From Shimia sp965227725 (GTDB taxonomy: Bacteria > Pseudomonadota > Alphaproteobacteria > Rhodobacterales > Rhodobacteraceae), in the NCBI RefSeq assembly GCF_965227725.1, contig NZ_CBDDGH010000003.1, forward strand, positions 310,001-374,000: DNA of 64,000 nucleotides. Reading direction: 5' to 3'. The notes beneath the pieces were generated by a model, which saw only the letters and a program-made list of their open reading frames with translations, was not told the DNA's origin and made no database searches. The first letter of the stretch is position 1. The number at the start of each line of letters is the position of its first letter. The position numbers and the translations under genes were made by a program. Of the stretch, positions 1 through 8,969 are shown piece by piece.

Positions 1-1108
1 TGCCAAACGGATCCTGAAACACAATCTGCATGTCTTTGCGCAGCGCACGCAGCTGCCGCGTGTTCCATTTGCGCACATCATTGCCGACAAAGCCGATTTT
101 GCCATCGCTGGAAATCAGCCGCATCATCGCCAGTGCCAGCGTCGTTTTTCCCGATCCACTTTCGCCCACGATGCCAAGCGTCTCTCCCGCGCGCACCGTC
201 AGGCTCGCGTCATTCACCGCTTTCACATGGCCCACCGTGCGCTTCAGCAATCCTTTTTGGATGGGGAACCAAACCCGCAGGTTTTGCGCTTCGCTCACCA
301 CATCCGCCCCGTCCGGAACCGGCGCAGGATGGCCGCTCGCTTGCGCACTCAGCAACAGCTGCGTGTAAGGATGCTGCGGGTTTTCAAAGATCTCCGCCAC
401 CGGCCCAGCCTCGACGATCTCCCCGTCTTTCATCACACAGACCTTATCCGCGATGCGCCGCACCACGCCCAGATCATGGGTGATGAACAAAAGCCCCATG
501 CCCTCGGATTTCTTCAGCTCGGCAAGCAACTCCAGAATCTGCGCCTGAATGGTCACGTCGAGCGCGGTTGTCGGCTCATCAGCGATCAGAATGTCAGGCT
601 TGTTGGCCAGCGCCATGGCAATCATCACACGCTGCCGCTGTCCGCCGGATAGCTCGTGCGGATAGGCCGTCAGGCGCTGTTCTGCATCCCGCAAACCCAC
701 TTTGTTGAGCAGATCCAAAATCCGGCCACGCGCCGCATCCCCCGTCACGCCCTGGTGCAAGGCAAGGCTTTCGCCAAGCTGCTTTTCAAGCGTGTGCAAG
801 GGATTGAGGCTGGTCATCGGCTCCTGAAAGATGAAGCTGATGTCATTGCCACGTACCTGCCGCAGCAGGTTTTCAGGCGCGCCAACCATCTCTTGCCCAT
901 CATATTGCACAGAGCCCTGCACCTCGGCACTGCCCGGCAGCAGCGACACCGTCGACAAAGCCGTCACCGACTTGCCAGAGCCAGACTCCCCAACCAGCGC
1001 CACGGTTTCCCCGCGATCCACGCTGAACGACACACCTTTCACGGCCTCATGAAGCTGCCCGTCTTGGCGAAACCCCACCCGCAGGTCTTTGACGTCCAGA
1101 ATGCTCAT
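1..1108 (-). CDS. yejF: ABC transporter, duplicated ATP-binding subunit (YejF-type), partial
   Basis: This gene runs off the left edge, so only about the first 369 codons are visible. It encodes the ATPase of a peptide/opine-type importer and is a tandem fusion of two nucleotide-binding domains. The first domain shows Walker A GESGSGKS at about residues 40-47 and the signature LSGGQRQR at about 150-157. A second Walker A, GESGSGKT, sits near residue 312, close to the edge. The ATG at 1108-1106 overlaps the stop of the upstream permease as ATGA, which implies translational coupling. It is the fourth gene of a minus-strand yejA-yejB-yejE-yejF order. YejF is known as the double ATPase of that importer; the exact substrate here is inferred. 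Confidence 0.9.
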   Translation of the reverse strand, partial: MSILDVKDLRVGFRQDGQLHEAVKGVSFSVDRGETVALVGESGSGKSVTALSTVSLLPGSAEVQGSVQYDGQEMVGAPENLLRQVRGNDISFIFQEPMTSLNPLHTLEKQLGESLALHQGVTGDAARGRILDLLNKVGLRDAEQRLTAYPHELSGGQRQRVMIAMALANKPDILIADEPTTALDVTIQAQILELLAELKKSEGMGLLFITHDLGVVRRIADKVCVMKDGEIVEAGPVAEIFENPQHPYTQLLLSAQASGHPAPVPDGADVVSEAQNLRVWFPIQKGLLKRTVGHVKAVNDASLTVRAGETLGIVGESGSGKTTLALAMMRLISSDGKIGFVGNDVRKWNTRQLRALRKDMQIVFQDPFG

Positions 1109-2211
1109 GAAAAGGTCTTTCTCGGATCAAACGCATCGCGCACGCCCTCAAAGATGAAGACCAAGAGCGAGAGCATGATGGCAAATGTGAAGAAGGCGGT
1201 GAAGCCAAGCCACGGCGCCTGCAGGTTCTGCTTGGCCTGAAGCGTCAGCTCGCCAAGGCTCGGCGCCGAAGATGGCAGACCAAAGCCGAGGAAGTCCAAT
1301 CCCGCCAGCGTGCTGATCGTGCCTGTCACAATGAAGGGCAGCATGGTCACGGTCGCGACCATCGCATTGGGCAGCATATGGCGGAACATGATCACCCGGT
1401 TGCTCACGCCCAGCGCCTTGGCCGCGCGCACATACTCAAGGTTCCGCGCCCGCAGAAATTCTGCGCGCACCACACCCACCAGCGCCGTCCAGCTGAACAA
1501 CACCGTCAAGAGCACAAGCAGCCAGAAACTGCGCCCCACAATCGCAAACATGATGATGATGATGTAAAGGCTTGGCGTGGCGCCCCAGATCTCGATCACC
1601 CGTTGAAAAATCAGATCCAGCCAGCCGCCGAAATAGCCCTGCACGGCCCCGGCCACGATGCCAATCAGGCTTGCCGCCGCTGTTACGAGGAGGGTGAAGA
1701 ATATCGACAGGCGGAAGCCGTAAAGCACACGCGCAACCACATCCCGTTTGCGATCATCCGTGCCCAGCCAGTTCTGCCCATCCGGTGGCAATGGTGCCGC
1801 GCCTGAGCGATCCACCGGCGTGTCATAGCTGTATGGTATGAGCGGCCAGAGCGCCCAGCCTTTGTCAAATCCGTCCGCGCTGTAGGTGCCCGCATCCAGC
1901 TCTTCGAGGATGTCTTCAGGCACATCAAAACAGTCCTCAACACCCCCGGTGGAGATCAGGCATTGCACGACCGGATCTTTGTAATCGGCTTCGGTTTTGA
2001 AATCCCCGCCGAAGGTAGTTTCAGGGTAGAAACTGAAAACAGGCGTAAAGAACTCACCGCGATAATTTACAAGGATCGGCTTGTCGTTGGCAATCAGCTC
2101 CGCAAACAGGGAAATGCCAAAGGCCACGCAAAAGATAATCAGCGACCAGAAGGCGCGGCGGTTGCGTTTGAAATTGCTCCAGCGGCGCTGGTTCAGTGGA
2201 GACAGCGCCAT
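1105..2211 (-). CDS. yejE: ABC transporter permease, YejE-type
   Basis: This 368-aa inner-membrane permease belongs to the OppC/YejE branch. One transmembrane helix lies near residues 20-42, followed by a long periplasmic loop (about 43-165) with several acidic stretches, then the five-helix permease core. The cytoplasmic EAA-type loop that docks the ATPase is visible as RAAKALGVSNRVIMFRH around residues 262-278. The ATG overlaps the last base of the yejB stop (TGATG), and its own stop overlaps the yejF start, so the three genes are translated as a coupled unit. The long N-terminal loop is usual for YejE. Role: forms the channel together with YejB. Confidence 0.92.
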   Translation of the reverse strand: MALSPLNQRRWSNFKRNRRAFWSLIIFCVAFGISLFAELIANDKPILVNYRGEFFTPVFSFYPETTFGGDFKTEADYKDPVVQCLISTGGVEDCFDVPEDILEELDAGTYSADGFDKGWALWPLIPYSYDTPVDRSGAAPLPPDGQNWLGTDDRKRDVVARVLYGFRLSIFFTLLVTAAASLIGIVAGAVQGYFGGWLDLIFQRVIEIWGATPSLYIIIIMFAIVGRSFWLLVLLTVLFSWTALVGVVRAEFLRARNLEYVRAAKALGVSNRVIMFRHMLPNAMVATVTMLPFIVTGTISTLAGLDFLGFGLPSSAPSLGELTLQAKQNLQAPWLGFTAFFTFAIMLSLLVFIFEGVRDAFDPRKTFS

Positions 2212-3299
2212 CAGCCTTCCCTCTTCTCAAAGTCGATGCGCGGATCAACCAGCACATACATCAGATCCGACAGGATACCGACCACAAGGCCGATCAGGCC
2301 AAACACAAACAGCGTGCCAAAGATCACGGGGTAATCCCGCGCCACCGCAGCCTCAAAGCCAAGCCGCCCCAGTCCATCAAGCGAGAAGATCGTCTCGATC
2401 AGAACAGAGCCGCCAAAGAACACACCGATAAACACCGCCGGGAATCCCGCGATCACAATCAGCATCGCATTGCGGAACACATGCCCATAAAGCACACGCC
2501 GCTCTGTCAGCCCCTTAGCCCGCGCCGTCATCACATAGTGTTTCTTGATCTCATCCAGAAAGCTGTTCTTGGTCAAAAGCGTCAGCGTCGCAAAGGCCGA
2601 GATGGTGGAGGCGATCACCGGCAACGTGATGTGCCAGGCATAATCCAGGATCTTGCCCATGGTTGTCAGGTCTTGGAAGTTGTCAGAGGTCAGTCCCCTC
2701 AGCGGGAATATCTTGAAATAAGACCCGCCGGCAAACAGCACCAGCAACATGATCGCAAACAGAAAGCCCGGAATGGCATAGGCAATAATGATCGCCCCTG
2801 ACGTCCAGGTATCAAAGGCCGTGCCATCCTTCACCGCTTTCCGGATGCCCAAAGGAATGGACACCAGATAGGCAATCAGCGTTGACCAAAGCCCCAGCGT
2901 GATTGAGACCGGCATCTTCTCCAGCACCAGATCAATCACTGTGATCTTGCGGAAATAGCTCTCCCCGAAATCCAGCGTCAGATAGTTGCCCATCATATTG
3001 AGAAACCGCTCCAGCGGCGGCTTGTCAAAGCCGAACTCCCGCTCAAGCTCCTCAATGAATTCCTTGGGAAGCCCGCGCGCCCCAAGATACTCGCTGTCAG
3101 AGCCAAAAGTCTCTTCCCCACCGACATCTTCATTGCCGCCAGCAAAGCCTGAGAACACATCGCCCTCGCCCTGCATCCGGGCAATGACCTGTTCCACCGG
3201 ACCACCGGGGACAAATTGAACCAGAGAGAAATTGATAATCATAATCCCAAGCAACGTCGGGATTATGAGCAACAGTCTGCGGAGAATATAGGCGCCCAA
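2211..3299 (-). CDS. yejB: ABC transporter permease, YejB-type
   Basis: This 362-aa permease of the OppB/YejB branch starts MGAYILRRLLLIIPTLLGI, the usual first helix of this family. A periplasmic loop (about residues 30-120) follows and then the five-helix core; the EAA-like loop reads TARAKGLTERRVLYGH near residue 260. The start codon is TTG (3299-3297), three bases after the yejA stop, so expression probably depends on coupling to yejA. It pairs with YejE to form the importer channel. The assignment rests on family features and on the intact A-B-E-F gene order. Confidence 0.92.
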   Translation of the reverse strand: MGAYILRRLLLIIPTLLGIMIINFSLVQFVPGGPVEQVIARMQGEGDVFSGFAGGNEDVGGEETFGSDSEYLGARGLPKEFIEELEREFGFDKPPLERFLNMMGNYLTLDFGESYFRKITVIDLVLEKMPVSITLGLWSTLIAYLVSIPLGIRKAVKDGTAFDTWTSGAIIIAYAIPGFLFAIMLLVLFAGGSYFKIFPLRGLTSDNFQDLTTMGKILDYAWHITLPVIASTISAFATLTLLTKNSFLDEIKKHYVMTARAKGLTERRVLYGHVFRNAMLIVIAGFPAVFIGVFFGGSVLIETIFSLDGLGRLGFEAAVARDYPVIFGTLFVFGLIGLVVGILSDLMYVLVDPRIDFEKREG

Positions 3300-3302
3300 A
3301 GC

Positions 3303-5243
3303 TTACTTCCTTAGCGCACCCGAGGCGATCAGCGCCTCGTGTTTCTCTTTGTTGTACCACCAGAAATCAAGCACACCGACAGCATAGGGCGGCAGCTCTT
3401 CTGGCCGCTCATACATGTCAAAGTAAGACACCCAGGTCTCCGGAACATATCCGGCGTGGGCGATCACACGCTCGTAGCGCAGCGCGCGGTCCAGCGCCGT
3501 CAGCGCAACAACCTCATCTTCCCGCGATGTGGTCGCGAGCGCCGCATCGATGATGGCGTCCACCATCGGGCTGCGCAGGGCAGACGGGTTATAGGAGGAG
3601 ACTTCCGCGGTTTGGGACCCAAACAGCTGTTTCAGGCCGGTACCCGCGGAGGAGAAGGTCAAAATCCGCGTATGGATCAGGTCATAGTCTTTATCGAGGA
3701 AACGCTGCTGTCCCTGCGCGCTGTCGACCTTGTCGGCTTTGACCTTGATGCCCCAATTCGCCAGCGTTTTCACGTAGGCTTCAATGGTGGCAAGCCGGGT
3801 TTCATCCCAGCTGGAGATCACGAGGAAATCAAGCGACATCTGCGCGCCGTTGGCATCCACCATCTCGCCGTTGTCATTCACCGTCCAACCGGCTTTCTCA
3901 AACAGCTTGAGCGCCGCACGCTTGTTGCGACGGTCAATCGGGTTGGACGCCTTTGAGGTATGCGGCATTACCGCAGTCTCTGTCAGCATCTCAGGCGGCA
4001 CAACATCGCCCAGCGATTTCAGAAGCGCCAGCTCTGCCCCTTCCGGCACGCCTTTGGCTTCCCACTCCTGCCCTTCCACAAAGGACGTGCGCTGGGTGGT
4101 CAGGTCAAACTGCAGCGATTCCCGCGTCCACTCAAAATTGAACGCCAGCGAAAGCGCGTGGCGCACATCGCGGTTGTCGAGCGGCGCGCGCAATGTGTTG
4201 AAAATCACGCCGCTGTTGTTTGGCGCCGTGCCATCAGGCAGCGCCACTTTCTTCACCGAGCCGTCATTCACACCGGGGAAATCATATCCCGTGGCCCAAC
4301 GCTTGGTCGATCCTTCGGTGCGGAAAGTGTATTCACCCGCCTTAAACGCCTCAAACTCTGCGGTCGCATCGGAGAAATACTCAATCCTGACGCGATCAAA
4401 GTTGAACCGGCCAACATTGGCGGGGTGGTCCCAACCCCAGTAGTTGGGGTTTTTCTCATAAACCACGTAGCGGTTAAACTCATAGTCGCCGACCTGATAG
4501 GGACCAGACGCCATTGGCGACAGCACCGAAGGCTCATCCAGCCGCTCACCCGCCTCCTGATACCAGGCTTCAGAGAAAATCGGCGTGCCACCAACCTGAC
4601 TGATCAGAGAGCGGCGCGAAATGCCATCGGCAAAAGTATATTTGATCGTGTGGTCATCAATGACCTCCACACCTGTGATGCGTTCGCTCACCGAGCGCGC
4701 GTAAGAGCGAATGCCCTGCTCAAGAAACAGATTGTGCGTAAACGCGGCGTCTTGTGCGCGCAGCGGCGTCCCATCGCGGAAGACCACATCGTCGCGCATG
4801 TGGAACACGCACCACGTCTTGCTTTTGGGGTATTCGACCTCTTTTGCGATCAGACAATAACTGTCCGTAATCGAATCCGCCGGCGCACCACCGCCCCACG
4901 GCATCTCCGCAAACATCGCTTCGGCCACAACACCTGAGGCCGTCTCGGGATTTCCGCGCCACGCAAACCGGTTGAAGCCATCAAAGGTTCCACGCGCACT
5001 CAGCGTGATCTGACCACCTTTGGGGGCGTTCGGGTTCACATAATCAAAATGCGGATAATCCGCCGGGTACTTCAGGTCTCCAAAGAACGAATAGCCATGC
5101 GAGCGGATGATCTCATCCTCGCTGGCAAAGGCCATCCCGCTGCCAAGCCCTGCGCCAATCGACAACGCGCTCCCGCCCATCAGGCGCAGCGCACCGCGTC
5201 GGTCAAACATAGGTCCAGCAATTCTTATGGTTTTTTCGGTCAT
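3303..5243 (-). CDS. yejA: ABC transporter extracellular solute-binding protein, YejA-type
   Basis: This 646-aa periplasmic binding protein is in the oligopeptide/SBP_5 family and delivers ligand to YejBE. The N-terminus carries a twin-arginine-like signal (DRRGALRLMGG at about residues 14-24, then a hydrophobic stretch ending AFASEDE), suggesting Tat export of a folded protein. The SBP_5 body includes a segment near residues 215-260 reading SGPYQVGDYEF, typical of the family. It is first in the minus-strand operon and has about 265 bases upstream before the SRP RNA gene, where its promoter should lie; no clear promoter hexamers were recognised there. Probable substrates are peptides or modified peptides. 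Confidence 0.92.
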   Translation of the reverse strand: MTEKTIRIAGPMFDRRGALRLMGGSALSIGAGLGSGMAFASEDEIIRSHGYSFFGDLKYPADYPHFDYVNPNAPKGGQITLSARGTFDGFNRFAWRGNPETASGVVAEAMFAEMPWGGGAPADSITDSYCLIAKEVEYPKSKTWCVFHMRDDVVFRDGTPLRAQDAAFTHNLFLEQGIRSYARSVSERITGVEVIDDHTIKYTFADGISRRSLISQVGGTPIFSEAWYQEAGERLDEPSVLSPMASGPYQVGDYEFNRYVVYEKNPNYWGWDHPANVGRFNFDRVRIEYFSDATAEFEAFKAGEYTFRTEGSTKRWATGYDFPGVNDGSVKKVALPDGTAPNNSGVIFNTLRAPLDNRDVRHALSLAFNFEWTRESLQFDLTTQRTSFVEGQEWEAKGVPEGAELALLKSLGDVVPPEMLTETAVMPHTSKASNPIDRRNKRAALKLFEKAGWTVNDNGEMVDANGAQMSLDFLVISSWDETRLATIEAYVKTLANWGIKVKADKVDSAQGQQRFLDKDYDLIHTRILTFSSAGTGLKQLFGSQTAEVSSYNPSALRSPMVDAIIDAALATTSREDEVVALTALDRALRYERVIAHAGYVPETWVSYFDMYERPEELPPYAVGVLDFWWYNKEKHEALIASGALRK

Positions 5244-5508
5244 TTGGCCTCTCCTGCACCCACATGTTCACTGTGTTTACGTGTTAGATAAGCTAAAGGT
5301 TTCAACCAACAAACTTCAAGTTCTCAATGACTCAATATGGCGTGAATGTTTGCCCATCACATGCCGGCAAAGCTGCACCACGGCGCATTCACGCGGCCAA
5401 GGCGCTTTTTAACGCCAAAACAAAGGCATAACCGCTGTTAGGCACCCTCTGCAAAAAGGCGATTTCGCACAGCAAACAGTCTGAAACATTTGTGGGGAGA
5501 AGTAAGGT

Positions 5509-5602
5509 GAGAGGCTGGACAACGACCCAAGCGGGGCTCGTTACGGCTGCTTCCTTCCGGATCTGACCGGGTTGGCGAGGCGCTTACCCGCGCCAACCTC
5601 TC
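5509..5602 (-). ncRNA. ffs: signal recognition particle RNA (4.5S-type)
   Basis: Read on the minus strand, this segment contains the conserved SRP apical sequence GGTCAGATCCGGAAGGAAGC, the GNRA-type tetraloop region bound by the Ffh M domain. The first ten bases (GAGAGGTTGG) pair with the last ten (CCAGCCTCTC, one mismatch), closing the hairpin expected of the short bacterial RNA. The length of about 94 nt fits. A promoter with 17-nt spacing lies just upstream. The protein partner Ffh is encoded at 22639-24165. The ends are defined by the terminal pairing and may be off by a few bases. Confidence 0.93.
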
Positions 5603-5609
5603 AAGAGCC

Positions 5610-5638
5610 GATATAGGGCGCACGCGCGGCAGATGCAA
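5610..5638 (-). promoter_or_regulatory. predicted sigma70-type promoter of the SRP RNA gene
   Basis: On the minus strand there is TTGCAT (5638-5633), a 17-base spacer, and TATATC (5615-5610). Transcription would begin about 7-8 bases further on, exactly at the first base of the terminal helix of the SRP RNA. The match of spacing and start makes this one of the better promoters in the window. Confidence 0.7.
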
Positions 5639-5795
5639 GCGCCTCTGGCCAACTCTGTCGCCAGAGCAGACGCCCCTACGCGCAACACACACGCCTCCCG
5701 CATAGGCACCATCAGACAAAGCTGAGATCTCAAATGCCTTTCCATTGCAGCGGGGGCACGATCATGCCACTCATCTGCGACAAGAGGAGCCAGGC

Positions 5796-6770
5796 ATGAG
5801 ACACGCAGAAACCGTCACCTTTGGAGGCTCAGGCCTCAACCGCGCCGCCGAACTGCGCGGGGAGAAAGCCAACGCGCTGACCAAGCTGCCGAGCAGCCGC
5901 ACCATTGTTGTCTGGCGCGGCAAATCCCTGCTGTCTGGCCCAAACACTGACAGCTTGGTGCAGCTCCCTATGGATCACCCTCTGCTTAGCGAAGCGGCAA
6001 ACCCGCCGGTCCCGCCGATATTCCTCGGTCTGTCTGAGGACGGCAGCGCACTCTTTGCCCATGACATTTCCGCCTGGGAGCCCGAGGCGCAGGACCTCAC
6101 AACCATCAATCAGTTCTTTGATCCCTCTGAACAGCACCACCCCGCGCTGCCGGAAGACCATCGTTTTGTCGAGCTGCGCGCGGCAATGGCGCGCCTGTCG
6201 GCGCGCGACGCCGAGCTTGCGGCCACCACGCGGGCGATTTTTGGCTGGCACCGGTCACATCGCTTCTGCGCGGCCTGCGGCGCGGAAAGCCGCATGGCCA
6301 TGTCCGGCTGGCAACGGGATTGCCCGTCCTGCGGCACCTCGCATTTCCCCCGCACAGATCCGGTGGTGATCATGCTCATCACCCATGGCAACAAAGTGCT
6401 GATGGGCCGCTCCCCCGGCTGGCCCGACGGGATGTACTCGCTTTTGGCGGGCTTCGTGGAACCCGGCGAAACGCTTGAGGCGGCGGTGCGGCGCGAGGTT
6501 GTCGAAGAATCAGGTATCAAAGTGGGCGCGGTCTCTTACCTCGCCAGCCAGCCCTGGCCCTTCCCTTCCTCATTGATGTTTGGCTGCCGGGGCGAGGCCC
6601 TGAGCGAAGAGATCACCGTCGACCCAAATGAACTTGAGGACGCCCTCTGGGTCAGCCGCGAAGACATGCTGGATGTCTTTGCGGGCAACCACCCAAAACT
6701 CAAGCCCGCTCGGATAGGTGCAATTGCACATTTTCTTCTTCGGAACTGGCTTGCAGACAGATTGGATTGA
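5796..6770 (+). CDS. nudC: NAD(+)/NADH pyrophosphatase (Nudix, NudC)
   Basis: This 324-aa Nudix hydrolase is predicted to cleave NAD(H) to NMN(H) and AMP, and NudC enzymes also remove NAD caps from RNA. A four-cysteine zinc ribbon is visible (C158, C161, C176, C179), followed by the Nudix box from about residue 219 (GFVEPGETLEAAVRREVVEE), with the metal-binding REVVEE core intact. The ATG at 5796 was chosen because AGAGGAG lies about 8 bases upstream; an ATG at 5745 is in frame but has no such site. It stands divergent from the SRP RNA gene. The SRPBCC gene follows 55 bases downstream. Confidence 0.93.
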   Translation: MRHAETVTFGGSGLNRAAELRGEKANALTKLPSSRTIVVWRGKSLLSGPNTDSLVQLPMDHPLLSEAANPPVPPIFLGLSEDGSALFAHDISAWEPEAQDLTTINQFFDPSEQHHPALPEDHRFVELRAAMARLSARDAELAATTRAIFGWHRSHRFCAACGAESRMAMSGWQRDCPSCGTSHFPRTDPVVIMLITHGNKVLMGRSPGWPDGMYSLLAGFVEPGETLEAAVRREVVEESGIKVGAVSYLASQPWPFPSSLMFGCRGEALSEEITVDPNELEDALWVSREDMLDVFAGNHPKLKPARIGAIAHFLLRNWLADRLD

Positions 6771-6825
6771 CGCGAAACTTGCGCCGAACAGCGCGACAAC
6801 CATCCTGACCCAAAGCAGAGGCCCA

Positions 6826-7293
6826 ATGGAACTTACCGGAAGAGAAGACATCGACGTTCCCATCGAACAAGCATTCATCATGCTCACGGACGTTGAAGTC
6901 TACGAACGGTCAGCCCTCCGACGCGGCGCCGATGTCACCCGCCTGGACACCCTGCATCACGCAGGCGTTGGGGCAGAATGGCAGATCTCCTTTATCTTCC
7001 GCGGCAAAGCGCGCGAGGTACATCTGGAGATGACGGGCTATGACCGGCCCAATGAAATCGCCATGAAGGCCAAGATCGGCGGGCTGGAAACCGACGTGAA
7101 GATCGAACTGGTGGCCCTGTCGCGCACCAAGACACGGATCCAATTCTGGTGCGGCATGCGTGCCAAAACCCTGTCCTCCCGCCTGCTGCTGCAATCTTTG
7201 AAGCTCGCGCGGGGCAATCTGACCAGCCGGGTCAGCAAACGTCTGGCGCATATGCGTGAGGACTTTGAGGATCGCTACGCCCAGAGCGCCTGA
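6826..7293 (+). CDS. SRPBCC-superfamily (CoxG-like) protein
   Basis: This 155-aa protein resembles the START/SRPBCC hydrophobic-ligand-binding fold. It begins with the strand pattern MELTGREDIDVPIEQAF, followed by alternating beta strands and a long C-terminal amphipathic helix (about residues 115-150) that would close the cavity. There are no enzyme motifs, and the ligand is unknown. The start at 6826 is preceded by AGAGG; an upstream in-frame extension to 6718 overlaps nudC and is unlikely. It may be co-transcribed with nudC, and a bidirectional terminator lies just downstream. Confidence 0.72.
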   Translation: MELTGREDIDVPIEQAFIMLTDVEVYERSALRRGADVTRLDTLHHAGVGAEWQISFIFRGKAREVHLEMTGYDRPNEIAMKAKIGGLETDVKIELVALSRTKTRIQFWCGMRAKTLSSRLLLQSLKLARGNLTSRVSKRLAHMREDFEDRYAQSA

Positions 7294-7340
7294 CCCGTTT
7301 AGGCGTTCTCACGCGAGCGGCTGCCCCAATTTCAAAAGAC

Positions 7341-7370
7341 AAAAGGCGCCCCAAGAGGCGCCTTTTCTAT
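7341..7370. terminator. bidirectional rho-independent terminator
   Basis: The stem AAAAGGCGCC / GGCGCCTTTT has a 6-base loop and is A-rich on the left and T-rich on the right, so it can end transcription from both sides. It separates the convergent SRPBCC and pheA genes. Confidence 0.8.
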
Positions 7371-7393
7371 TTTCAAATCCCGATTGGCCGCGC

Positions 7394-8239
7394 CTACGTC
7401 AGGCGGTCCTGATCCGCAGGGTAAACCCCGATGATCGACACATTTGTGGTGAAATAGCGCAGCTCATCCATCGCCAGCTGCACCGCCGGATCATCCGGAT
7501 GCCCTTCAATGTCCGCATAAAACTGCGTCGCCGTAAAGCTCCCGCCCACCATGTAGCTTTCCAGCTTGGTCATGTTGATGCCATTGGTGGCGAATCCCCC
7601 CATCGCTTTGTAGAGCGCGGCAGGAATGTTGCGCACCTCAAAGACAAAGGTGGTCATCATCTTGCGGTCTTCGCGACGCGCATAGTTTGGCTCACGTGAC
7701 ATGATCAGGAAGCGGGTGGTGTTGTGGCCGTGGTCTTCCACATCCGTTGCCAACACATTCAGCCCGTAAATCTCCGCCGCCAGCTCAGAAGCCAAAACCC
7801 CCTCATTGGCACGCCGATGCTCTGCCAGCTCACGGGCCGCGCCCGCACTGTCCGCAGCGGAATAGGCCTTGATCTTGTGGGAGCGCAAAAACGCGGCGGA
7901 TTGCGGGATCAACACCATATGCGCCCGCACCGTGTCGATGTACTCAAGCGGCACACCCGGCAGGCCCATCAGGCTGATTCTGACGCGCACAAAGGCTTCA
8001 TCAACGATGTGCAGGCCGCTTTCGGGCAAAAGACGGTGAATGTCTGCCACACGCCCATAGGTCGTGTTCTCAATCGGCAGCATGGCCAGATCCGCCTCGC
8101 CGCTCTTCACCGCAGCGATCACATCTTCAAAGGACCGGCAGGGCATGGCCTCCATCTCCGGGCGCGCGTTCTGGCACGCCTCATGTGAATAGGCCCCCGG
8201 CTCGCCCTGAAATGCGATGCGATTGGTCAACTTGGTCAT
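7394..8239 (-). CDS. pheA: prephenate dehydratase
   Basis: This 281-aa monofunctional prephenate dehydratase converts prephenate to phenylpyruvate in phenylalanine synthesis. The catalytic periplasmic-binding-like domain begins IAFQGEPGAYSHEAC; the conserved active-site TRF motif appears as NTTRFLIMSRE around residue 180. A C-terminal ACT domain (about residues 195-275), with the segment KLESYMVGGSF, provides allosteric phenylalanine binding. The open frame continues upstream to 9016, but the ATG at 8239 has a GA-rich site (AGAGGGGGCAGGA) and matches the family N-terminus. A separate chorismate mutase gene is at 26197. It is divergent from cycM. Confidence 0.93.
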   Translation of the reverse strand: MTKLTNRIAFQGEPGAYSHEACQNARPEMEAMPCRSFEDVIAAVKSGEADLAMLPIENTTYGRVADIHRLLPESGLHIVDEAFVRVRISLMGLPGVPLEYIDTVRAHMVLIPQSAAFLRSHKIKAYSAADSAGAARELAEHRRANEGVLASELAAEIYGLNVLATDVEDHGHNTTRFLIMSREPNYARREDRKMMTTFVFEVRNIPAALYKAMGGFATNGINMTKLESYMVGGSFTATQFYADIEGHPDDPAVQLAMDELRYFTTNVSIIGVYPADQDRLT

Positions 8240-8374
8240 TCCTGCCCCCTCTGCGCCTTCCGACCAACGCAAGAATTGCGCAAGTAGGGGCGTTTGGTCG
8301 CGGTAACTACACCTTGCGTTTTGACAGGGGAAGCGCGTAGATAGCCAGCAAACGCCACGAAACGGAAACGTAGC

Positions 8375-8902
8375 ATGTTCGACACGATGACAATCACCAA
8401 AGTAGTCGGCGCACTTTGCGGCGCGCTGCTTATTTTCTTGCTGGGCGGCTGGGCTGCCGAAGCGCTTTACCACACCGGTCCAAAAGGACACGGTGACGGC
8501 CATGCCAAGCAGGCTTATGTGATTGAAGTTGAAGGCGCAGACAGCGGCGCGGCCGAAGTCGACGAAGGTCCGTCTTTCGCAGAGCTTCTGGCCAGCGCAG
8601 ATGTTGACAAAGGCGCCAAAGTCTTCAGCAAATGTAAAGCCTGCCACAAACTCGATGATGGTGCCAACGGCACCGGCCCGCACCTCTTTGGCGTTGTAAA
8701 CCGCGCCGTGGATTCGGTTGACGGCTTTAACTACTCCGGCGCGCTGGAGCAGGTGGCTGACGTTTGGTCCCCAGAAAACCTCGACGGTTTCCTGACCAAC
8801 CCCAAAAGCTATGCACCGGGCACAAAAATGGCCTTCTCCGGTTTGAAAAAGCCGACAGACCGCGCCAACCTGATTGCCTATCTGGAAACGATCGGCAACT
8901 GA
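8375..8902 (+). CDS. cycM: membrane-anchored cytochrome c (CycM / c-y type)
   Basis: This 175-aa class I cytochrome c is held to the inner membrane by an uncleaved N-terminal helix (about residues 8-30). A flexible linker of about 50 residues follows, then a c-type domain with the haem motif CKACH (C87, C90, H91) and a likely axial methionine in GTKMAF (M152). Such anchored cytochromes shuttle electrons from the bc1 complex to cytochrome oxidase in alphaproteobacteria. It is a single gene with its own strong terminator, divergent from pheA. Confidence 0.9.
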   Translation: MFDTMTITKVVGALCGALLIFLLGGWAAEALYHTGPKGHGDGHAKQAYVIEVEGADSGAAEVDEGPSFAELLASADVDKGAKVFSKCKACHKLDDGANGTGPHLFGVVNRAVDSVDGFNYSGALEQVADVWSPENLDGFLTNPKSYAPGTKMAFSGLKKPTDRANLIAYLETIGN

Positions 8903-8926
8903 TCTGACCGCCAGATATCTGTTTTG

Positions 8927-8956
8927 AAAGGCCGCAGTTTTTCTGCGGCCTTTTGT
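8927..8956 (+). terminator. rho-independent terminator of cycM
   Basis: A GC-rich stem AAAGGCCGCAG / CTGCGGCCTTT with a short T-loop is followed by TTTTGTTTTG. It lies 25 bases after the cycM stop and also faces the convergent phosphatase gene. Confidence 0.85.
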
Positions 8957-8969
8957 TTTGGCAGCCCCC